Below, piece after piece: positions 56,560 through 64,000 of a stretch of 64,000 nt of DNA (position 1 is its first letter; every line of letters begins with the position of its first letter). The DNA lies in NCBI RefSeq assembly GCF_007565055.1, contig NC_044560.1:84263295-84327294 (forward strand). The letters are read 5' to 3'. The notes beneath the pieces were generated by a model that was not told the origin of the DNA, made no database searches, and was given only the letters and a program-made list of their open reading frames with translations. The DNA comes from Rhinopithecus roxellana (taxonomy: Eukaryota > Chordata > Mammalia > Primates > Cercopithecidae). Made by a program: the position numbers and the translations under genes.

Positions 56560-57440
56560 TACACTTCTCACACTCTTGTCGCCTGTCTCCTCCTCCTGCG
56601 GGCAAGCATGCCATTCCTTTCTTCTCTCTCCAGTTCTAGGCTTTGCCTTCCCACCCACCTCCCCCACCACTGCCCCCCCCACCACTCCCCCAACCCCCCT
56701 GCCCACTGCCCCCCTGCCCCCCCACCATCCCCCCCGCCCACCCCCCCACCATTCCCCCTTCCCCTCGCTATCACCCCCCACCACCCGTGTCTTTTCTGTG
56801 ACAGTAGTTTTGGATTCCCCAGTCCCTGGTTTTCCCACTCTTTCCCTGCCCCTGGTCCCTGCCCTCTCTCACACCTGTGGCCACGCTCCCTTTCACCACT
56901 GATTTCTCAGAGCTGCTCATTGGGTGGGCCCATCCTCAGTGTGCTCACCCTCCCTCACTATGCCTTGGCTCTCTTGAATACAAGCACGTCCTCCCCTCAC
57001 TCTTGCTCCCGCTCTTGCCCTCTTGCCCCGCCGTGATTGATCCAGACTGGTAGTTCTATTTCCCTCTAATGAGCTGTCTCCCCCACTCTTGACCTTCTTG
57101 CTGCCTCCCGGGTTGCTTGCCCTTGACCAGTTTCCCTCTGCCTCTGGCTCCCTGTGGCTCTCCCAAGTGCCTGCATCCTTGCTGCACGTGCTCCAGCTCT
57201 CTCTCCTGTCGCTTGTGGTCTCCCCCTCTCTGAGCATCTGCCATCCCAGGCTTGATCAGCAGGTCTGTCTCTTTAATTCACACACACACTCTCTCTTACT
57301 CCCTGGATAGCGCATGCTTGTGTTGCTCTCTGTCCCCAGCTTGCCCCTCTGTTCTAGCTCACGCTTTTGATAGCTGTGGCTGTCTTTTGAGTGTGCTCTC
57401 TCACTCTCTTGACTGCTCTCTCTCTCAAATACTCATGTAA
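56560..57440 (+). other. Pyrimidine-rich strand-asymmetric block
   Basis: Almost 900 bp dominated by C and T on the plus strand, with a C-only-like core at 56650-56770 (CCCCCCCACC type). The minus strand is purine-rich with many G runs. No family is recognised; open frames across it are compositional. Confidence 0.75.
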
Positions 57441-57513
57441 AGGATAGAGGAAGAAAGGTCAGAATATGACTAGATTTTAAGTGTGCAAATCAGTACCATT
57501 AACTACACTCACA
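57349..57513 (-). repeat. Long inverted repeat, right arm
   Basis: CTGTTCTAGCTCACGCTTTT, TTGATAGCTGTGGCTGTCTT and TTTAAGTGTGCAAATCAGTA mirror the left arm. The outer edge runs into the antisense L1 segment. Confidence 0.9.
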
Positions 57514-58350
57514 CTGTTGTGCAATCATCACTACCATCTATTCCCAGAACTTTCTCATTACCCAAAACAGAAACTCTATAACCATTAAGCAATAACTCCT
57601 CACTCAGTGCCCCTTGTCCCCTGCCTATCCCCTAACCTCTAATCTACTTTCTTTTTTTTTTTTGGAGACGGAGTCTCGCTCTATCGCCCAGGCTGGAGTG
57701 CAGTGGCTGGATCTCAGCTCACTGCAAGCTCCGCCTCCCAGGTTCACACCATTCTCCTGCCTCAGCCTCCTGAGTAGCTGGGACTACAGGCGCCCGCCAC
57801 CTCGCCCGGCTAGTTTTTTGTATTTTTTTTTAGTAGAGACGGAGTTTCACCGTGTTAGCCAGGATGGTCTCGATCTCCTGACCTCGTGATCCGCCCGTCT
57901 TGGCCTCCCAAAGTGCTGGGATTACAGGCTTGAGCCACCGCACCCAGCCTAATCTACTTTCATTCTCTATGAATTTGCCTGTTCTAGATAGCTCATTCAA
58001 GTGGAAGCAGACAATATTTGTCCTTTTGTGTCTGACTTGTTTCACTTAACATAATGTTTTCAAAGTTCATTCATGTTGTAGCATGTATGAGAATTTCTTT
58101 CCCTTTGATAGCTGAATAGTATTCCATTGGATACCTACATACACACCACATTGTGTTTGTTCATCTGCTGATGAACGCTTGGGTGGTTTCCACCTTTTGG
58201 CTACTGTGAATAATATTGCAATGGAATGAACATGGCAATATAAGGGTTATATGCCACGGACTGTTTGAGTCCCTGCTTCTATTCTGTTGGGTGTAACCTA
58301 GCAGTGAAATCTCTGGGTCATATGTTATTCCATGTTTGGTATGTGAATAT
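57514..58350 (-). mobile_element. Antisense L1 3'-region fragment
   Basis: TGTTGTGCAATCATCACTAC, CCATTAAGCAATAACTCCTC, then AGCTGAATAGTATTCCATTG and TCTCTGGGTCATATGTTATT are L1 sequences read in reverse. Split by the Alu at 57652-57948. Confidence 0.8.
57652..57948 (-). repeat. Young AluY (Old World monkey type)
   Basis: Perfect target duplication CTAATCTACTTTC at 57639-57651 and 57949-57961; inserted in the L1 fragment. Confidence 0.97.
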
Positions 58351-58429
58351 CCATTTGTCCCTGCATCATGTATTGAATTACCCCTGTTCTCGGGCCCGCC
58401 CAGTGCCCCCAGCCCCCAAGCTGCTCCAT

Positions 58430-58925
58430 GTAGTATGTGAAACCCTCCATTATCTGACCCATTTTGCCCTCCTGGCCTCATTTTCCACACTTCCACTGTC
58501 TCTGGTCTCAGCATTATGACCAAGGTGCCCAGGTCGTTTGGAATTTGGGTGCCTTGCTACTTCCTACCTCTGTGGTTTTTACTGCTGTGGTTTCACTCAC
58601 ACTATTCCCCTCCCTTGAAATGCCTTCCTTCAATTTTTCACGCAACCAGCTCCTTAGATCTTCAAAACTCTTGAGTCTGTCTTGTGACATATGCACTGAA
58701 TGCAACCCCCTCAACCCTTCTCCTCTTGCTTCCTTCAAATTAGGTTCCAATGTCTTCATTTAAGTCATCCAGCTGGATGGCTGCTCCCAGAGCACTCTGT
58801 GACTGCCTCTCTCCTAGCACTTACAACGTAGCCTTACAAGAAAGTGATTCACTTGGGGGTGGGATTATGTCATATTTTCCCATAATACCTTGTGCTTCAT
58901 TCCATAGATGTTTGTTGAATAAAAT
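58430..58925 (+). repeat. L2 element fragment
   Basis: TGAAACCCTCCATTATCTGA and ATAGATGTTTGTTGAATAAA; typical L2 3' region. Confidence 0.7.
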
Positions 58926-59064
58926 TGCTTGAAATGCACCATATTCCATCCCACTCCTCATCTGAAAGCTTAATCTCTACCTCGTCCACAAATTTCTCAC
59001 CAACTAGTTTAAAACATCAACCAGCTGTGATTTCACTTCAGTACCTTCCATCAATGGTGTCTAT

Positions 59065-59270
59065 ACTAATAATAGTGATTATTTATTGAGCACTTACTAC
59101 TTGTAAGCACTACTGTGGGCACTATCACAGATGCTACAACTTCCCTTATGGTGTGGGTATGATTATCCCAATTTTGTCAATGAGAAATATATCTAAGCAA
59201 TTTATGTAAGGTCATTACAGAACTGGGATTCAAAACCAGGTCTGACTCCAAAATCAGAGTGCTTCCCGTG
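59065..59270 (-). repeat. MIR-type fragment
   Basis: TTTATTGAGCACTTACTACT, AACTGGGATTCAAAACCAGG. Confidence 0.6.
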
Positions 59271-59305
59271 ATACTCTCTGCAACTTCACCTTGAGCCATT
59301 ATTTC

Positions 59306-59595
59306 TTTTTTCTTTTCTTTTTTTTTTTTGAGACGGAGTCTCGCTCTTTCGCCTGGGCTGGAGTGCAGTGGCCGGATCTCAGCTCACTGCAAGCTCCGCC
59401 TCCTGGGTTTACGCCATTCTCCTGCCTCAGCCTCCCGAGTAGCTGGGACTACAGGCGCCCGCCACCTCGCCCGGCTAGCTTTTTGTATTTTTTTTTTTAC
59501 TAGAGACGGGGTTTCACCGTGTTAGCCAGGATGGTCTCAATCTCCTGACCTCGTGATCCGCCCGTCTCGGCCTCCCAAAGTGCTGGGATTACAGG
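59306..59595 (-). repeat. Young AluY (Old World monkey type), 3' end clipped
   Basis: Target duplication TTGAGCCATTATTTC at 59291-59305 and 59596-59610. The duplication abuts GATTACAGG, so the last part of the Alu (GAGCCACC...GGCC) is absent. Confidence 0.95.
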
Positions 59596-60612
59596 TTGAG
59601 CCATTATTTCAACCACACTGGGCAAAGTCCATGTCAAAGCATACTTGATTTTCAGTTGAAAACAAACTGAGATCTCTGAATGTAATTCCCTAATTGTTAA
59701 TTAATGTCCATTTATACTTACAAAATATTCTCTGTATGTAATGTATATATAAAGGGTAATATGCATGTGTACCCATCAACCAGTGTGAGAAATCAAACAT
59801 TACCATCATTTCCCTTGTTTTTCCCTTGCAAGAATGGAGACCCAGTGTGGGGGAGGTAAGTGACTTGGGGTGATATGGCTCCCCTGATTCTCATCCAGTG
59901 CCATGGAAGGCACCTCAGGAAACCTCCTGCCCGCATGGTGGTAGCAACTTATCAATGAGAGAGGTGAAGCTTGCCCTGCAGAGAAAGCAGAAGCTAGGGT
60001 CCTGCCATATGTCACTTTATTATTGCTCTCCTAGTTGAAGGGAACTTGAGTTGGAAGGAAACACAATTAGGAAGTGTGGACCCATATAACAGCTTTAAAA
60101 CTTTTTTTCCCACAGTTCCCCTTTTGAACCAGAGCTTTCATATCTTCCCCCTCCCACCTTCCTTCCGCTCAAAGTTCTGGTTGCTGGGGTGTAGCGGAGG
60201 CATTTTTGAGTCTCAGTGAGGGCTACTGAGGCATCTGTGGACTCTCCTTACATCCTTCCCTCTGGTGACCTACATTAGAAAATCTGAATCCTTAAACTTT
60301 CACAGTATCTAGGCTTTCAGCATTCTACCCACCCCTTTTCAATTTCCTTTGAATTCCTACTCTTATTCTTCCCTTCTCTTCCTTCTAACTAGTTCCTTAT
60401 TTCTTCCCCAAGGCCACCCATCCCTGTGGACTCCCATTATAAATCACAGCCAAATCTCATTAATGGCTAACATCCAGAGCTAGAAGTCTGTTTTTCTCTG
60501 GGTTCCCACTCACTGTGTGGTTTTGTGTAAGTCCCCGCTCTGAAGGGCTATGATTCCTATTTCAGTCACTTCTCCGCTCCTAACCGCAAGGGGCCACTTT
60601 GAATGATGTGCG

Positions 60613-60674
60613 GACTATAACTGGCTTGGATAGTGATCTTATTACAGGTCTCTGCTGCCCACAGGGCCTGAGAC
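60613..60674 (+). repeat. 62-bp inverted repeat, left copy
   Basis: GACTATAACTGGCTTGGATA to GCCTGAGAC; its reverse complement is at 63642-63703 with three mismatches in 62. Confidence 0.95.
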
Positions 60675-61629
60675 CAGCAGCTGGAGAAACGCTGATTGTT
60701 CTGTCCTCTCAGGAGCCGCCAAGTCTACGAAACACTAGGCCTTTGTCCCCAGTGTCAGGGAAATCCATTTGCTGTGGATTACAGCTGTGACAGAGGTTCC
60801 GGGAAAGCAGAGGGGAAGGATACTGAAAACCACTCTCCAAATCTAGCCTAAAGCCCTGGGGTAAGGCAGGGTGAGGTTTTTCCTAATGGTATCAGAGCTG
60901 GGCAGGAAATGAGAAGTCTAGTCAGTCCCATCGTGGCTGCTGGTATTATCATGTGGCGGCTTGGTACGGAGAGTCTGAAGAGATGGGTGAATGTATTCCT
61001 TTGCTGTGGCTCTGCTTCTCCTCTCTGGTTGCCTCTCCGCCAGAGGCATAAGGCAGTAACAACAGAAGATTCAGACTCCCTAGACTTAGGGGGCCTGGGG
61101 AAGGCCTCTTGCACCTCCCAGCTGCATGAATGTAAGTGTCCTGATTTGTTCCAGTCTGAAGCACTGACTCACTGGGAGCAGTCCAAATGGATGCAGCTCA
61201 AACTGTCTCAAAAGGTCCCTCCCTCATCCCTGTCCTCTGCATGTTGCCACCTTTAGTGTCTCTAGAAACCAAAGTAAGTAAATGAAGGCCAACGAAAATA
61301 GAAGTGAAGGATGATGAATTGAAGCTGGTCATATAGTCCTAGCAATCCAAATAGAATGATTTCATTGTGAAGCAAAACACTATAAATTTAAATGAATAAA
61401 CTCTTTTTGAAACCTTACTGTTTTCTTCCTAATTTATAAAAGGCAGGTTATATCAAGGATTTCTATTACAAGCTAGTGCTGGTTGGCTGAAGAATATGAG
61501 GAGGAAAAAGAAGGATTTGCTGTCCTTTGGAAGGGATGTACAGTGAAAGCTACATTGTGCAGACGCTGAGTGCTTGGGGACAGGGGATGGATGAGTTCAT
61601 CTAGACTCGGGCAGCTCTGTACTCACTGC

Positions 61630-61985
61630 TGTAAGGCAGGGCAAAATACATTCTGTGTCTTCTATGGGCCCCTAATCAAATACAAGTCGTGTCCTTATAA
61701 ACGAATGCCATGTGAAGACACAGGCACACACGGGGAGAAGCCAGCCATGTGAAGATGGAGGCAGAGAAAGGAGCTATGCTGCCACCAGCCAAAGAACACC
61801 TGCAGTCACCAGAAGCTAGGAAGAGGCGAGAAAGGACTTCAGGGGGAGCATGGCCCTGCCGACACCTGGATTTCATACTTCCAGCCTCCAGAACCGTAAC
61901 ACGATACATTTGTGTTGTTTTAAGCCACCTAGTTTGTGGTAATCTGTTAAGGCGGCCTTAGGGAACTATTATGCTGCCTAATACT
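61630..61985 (+). repeat. MaLR-type solo LTR fragment
   Basis: GTGTCCTTATAAACGAATGC, CCATGTGAAGACACAGGCAC, CCAGCCTCCAGAACCGTAAC and TTAAGCCACCTAGTTTGTGG are the hallmark motifs of MLT1/MST LTRs. Confidence 0.75.
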
Positions 61986-62085
61986 CAACCTGACCAGCCT
62001 AAAAAGGTCAACTGAAACTAACGGTAAAAAAAAGGGTGCAAAGGCATTAAAAACAGTTAATATAACGGCTTTGCATACTCTAAGG

Positions 62086-62250
62086 CAAGGCTTCTCAAAA
62101 ATGTGGTCCCTTGGCAACTCTCCAAAAATGCAAATTTTCAGGCGCCACTTCAGACCTATGGAATCAGAAATTCTGGGAGTGGGGCTCAGCAGCCTGTGTT
62201 CTCACAGCCTTCTGGGAGATTCTGATGCCTATGAAGTATGAGAGCCACTG
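62086..62250 (+). mobile_element. hAT-Charlie fossil (MER5A-like)
   Basis: Ends CAAGGCTTCTCAAA and GAGAGCCACTG. The body motif TGCAAATTTTCAGGCGCCAC fits. An 8-bp target duplication, CTCTAAGG at 62078-62085 versus CTTTAAGG at 62251-62258, is visible. Confidence 0.85.
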
Positions 62251-62439
62251 CTTTAAGGGGCAATTTGAATATGAGATTTAAAAGGGACAGTCACCATTGA
62301 TGCCCTAAGATGGTCATAATGAAGTCCCTGCTAAAAGGGACTAGAATTTGAGATGGGAAGAGTTACCAAACATAGTTTCTTCCCTGCTGAAGCCTCAAAA
62401 TACCTCCGCATGGAAAGAAGACAATCTTGGCAGCACTCA

Positions 62440-62700
62440 GTTTAGGGATCTTCCTGTTTCTCTCTAGCTTCACTGCCTACCACGTGGCCCACACAGCCGA
62501 TTCCAGAATTAGTCACATGCTGTCTCATCCCTTGCCCAGACCTTTCCCTCTGCCTGGGCCACTCCCCAGGCCCCTCACTCCCCATCTCCCTGGCCGGAGC
62601 GCATTTACCCTTTGCAGTTCAGTTGTAACGTCTGCTCCTCCTAGGGACTTCCTTTTTGTACCCCAGCCTGGATTTGGTGCCTTCTGCTGAACTTTAATAG
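62440..62700 (+). repeat. L2-like fragment
   Basis: CTCATCCCTTGCCCAGACCT and AGGGACTTCCTTTTTGTACC; weak L2 resemblance. Confidence 0.4.
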
Positions 62701-63364
62701 CATGGCAGGACAGCTGATTTTATTCACTAGGCAGTGATTCCATTAGTTTTAGATTCCTAATGCCTAACATGGTGCTGAGCCAGCAACAGTAAGATTTTAT
62801 TAAATGAGGAATGAATAAAGCTTGAAGCTCTTTGGGAAGCTCTTCACCTCCTGATGAGGAACCTGAGGTTAAGATATTGAAGCACGCTGTGGAAATACCA
62901 TGTTATCCGAGAAGGGACCTTTGAAACTATTAGTAGTCATTAGCACCTTTACTCAAATTTGTGTGTCCAGATGGCTATTCTCAATAGGGCCCAGGACAGG
63001 TAAATTTTGATTTGGGAATGGAGTGGGAGGGGAAAATGAAAGATGAGTGGTGTTGGAGCGATGGGTACGGGACTGTGGTCACTGCAAAGAGCAGATGTAG
63101 ATGGTCCTGGCCGGAAGGCCAGGACTAGACCCAGCCATACGTTGACTAGGTGGGAGCTAGGCAGCAGCATTATGTGGAGATGGTAATACCTCACCCCGAC
63201 CTCCCAGAGCTTCTGGAAAATGAAACAACATAGATAGGAGAAAGCATTTCAGAAACAAAAATCACAAACGCAAAGTATCGTGAGAGAGGGTTTAGAAAAG
63301 GAGAGAGGCGTTCTACTCCATAAAAATGAGCAAACATTGCCAGGGCAGGGTTTACATACAGGAA

Positions 63365-63495
63365 TGCAACCCTGGCCAAGTTACTTAACCTCTCTGCGCC
63401 TCATTTGCCTCTTCTGTAAAATGGACAAGAGTGCAGACTTCATTGGTTTTAAATAATAGGTAAAACAATGCATTTAAAACATCCAGCACAGCTTA
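63365..63495 (+). repeat. MIR fragment
   Basis: GGCCAAGTTACTTAACCTCT, CTCTTCTGTAAAATGGACAA. Confidence 0.75.
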
Positions 63496-63641
63496 AGCAT
63501 GGATTACAAAGACAGTATATTAAGGTAGGATAGAAGGTGACATTTTTTTCCCTCAGAGAAAAAAGATACTATAATTTCCTTCAATAAACTCAGTTAGATT
63601 TTGAGACCAGCTAGTCTCGGGTTATATTTTGAGACCTACTA

Positions 63642-63703
63642 GTCTCAGGCCCTGTGGGCAATAGAGACCTGTAATAAGATCACTCTCCAAGCCAGTTATA
63701 GTC
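63642..63703 (-). repeat. 62-bp inverted repeat, right copy
   Basis: GTCTCAGGCCCTGTGGGCAA to CCAGTTATAGTC on the plus strand. Family not recognised. Confidence 0.95.
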
Positions 63704-63756
63704 AGCAAAGTGTTCTCAGTTCTAGTTACTTTTTTGCATCTAGTAACAGAGTAAAT

Positions 63757-64000
63757 TTTTTTTTTTTTTTTTTTTTTTGAGACAGAGTCTCGTGTCACCC
63801 AGGCTGGAGTGCAGTGGCGTGATCTCGGCTCACTGCAACCTCTGTCTCCCAGGTTCATGCAATTCTCCTGCCTCAGCCTCCTGAGTAGCTGGGATTACAG
63901 GCCTGCACCACCACATCCAGCTGATTTTTGTACTTTTAGTAGAGACGGTGTTTCGCTATGTTGGCCAGGCTGGTTTTGAACTCCTGGCCTCAGGTGATCC
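63757..64000 (-). repeat. Alu element, cut by the window end
   Basis: Long T run, then GAGACAGAGTCTCGTGTCAC; continues past 64000. Confidence 0.95.

Larger units (their letters stand above)
52880..64000 (-). other. PHC2: PHC2 intron 1 / 5' region
   Basis: 11.1 kb upstream of the start-codon exon. No CpG island or further PHC2 exon was recognised, so the long-isoform promoter probably lies outside the window. Holds five Alus, DNA-transposon fossils, an antisense L1 piece, L2 and MIR fragments, an LTR and several low-copy repeats. Other repeat-free parts: 54640-54950, 55172-55977, 59611-60612, 60675-61630 and 62700-63365. Confidence 0.75.

Noticed and set aside
56348..56902. 184-residue Pro/Thr-rich open frame
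   Set aside because: Produced by the C-rich simple sequence at 56650-56770.

Overview
The window is nuclear DNA of a primate, most likely an Old World monkey (macaque, baboon or vervet type). It is dense in Alu elements. Several of them (for example 3623-3914, 6160-6460, 14284-14587, 36188-36480, 57652-57948, 59306-59595) carry the combination GTGGCCGGATCTCAGCTCAC, CGCCCGGCTAG and GGCTTGAGCCACC, which I associate with cercopithecid AluY lineages rather than human ones. No bacterial or organellar features are present.

There is one protein-coding gene, PHC2 (polyhomeotic homolog 2, a Polycomb PRC1 subunit), on the minus strand. I could place fourteen coding exons with GT/AG splice sites and consistent phases, from the ATG at 52825 to the TAG at 1528-1526. 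Joined, they encode 859 residues: a Ser-rich N-terminus, a long Gln/Pro/Ala/Thr-rich region, the HD1 motif, an FCS zinc finger and a C-terminal SAM domain. The 3' UTR runs from 1525 to about 275 and ends after an AATAAA at 298-293. Sequence from 52880 to 64000 is intron 1 or flanking transcribed DNA; the 5' non-coding exon of the long transcript is not recognisable and probably lies beyond the window.

A strong CpG island (about 27090-28050) sits in the 20-kb intron just upstream of the exon whose internal ATG (12010) would start a 323-residue short isoform containing only HD1, FCS and SAM. This fits an internal promoter. The microRNA mir-3605 lies at 10174-10243; its 3p arm ends exactly at the splice acceptor of the next exon, so it is built like a 5'-tailed mirtron.

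The rest is intronic: 19 Alu copies and one half-Alu (many with visible target-site duplications), MIR and L2 fossils, an antisense L1 3' end, four DNA-transposon fossils (hAT and Tigger types), a decayed MaLR-type provirus in the last intron (about 1955-5600), a solo LTR near 61.7 kb, a 19-bp minisatellite, simple repeats, and several low-copy duplications: direct at 37.9/39.4 kb, direct plus inverted at 55-57.5 kb, inverted at 60.6/63.7 kb. No new gene system was found. The most interesting points are the mirtron architecture, the isoform promoter, a tandem splice donor and the unexplained duplications.
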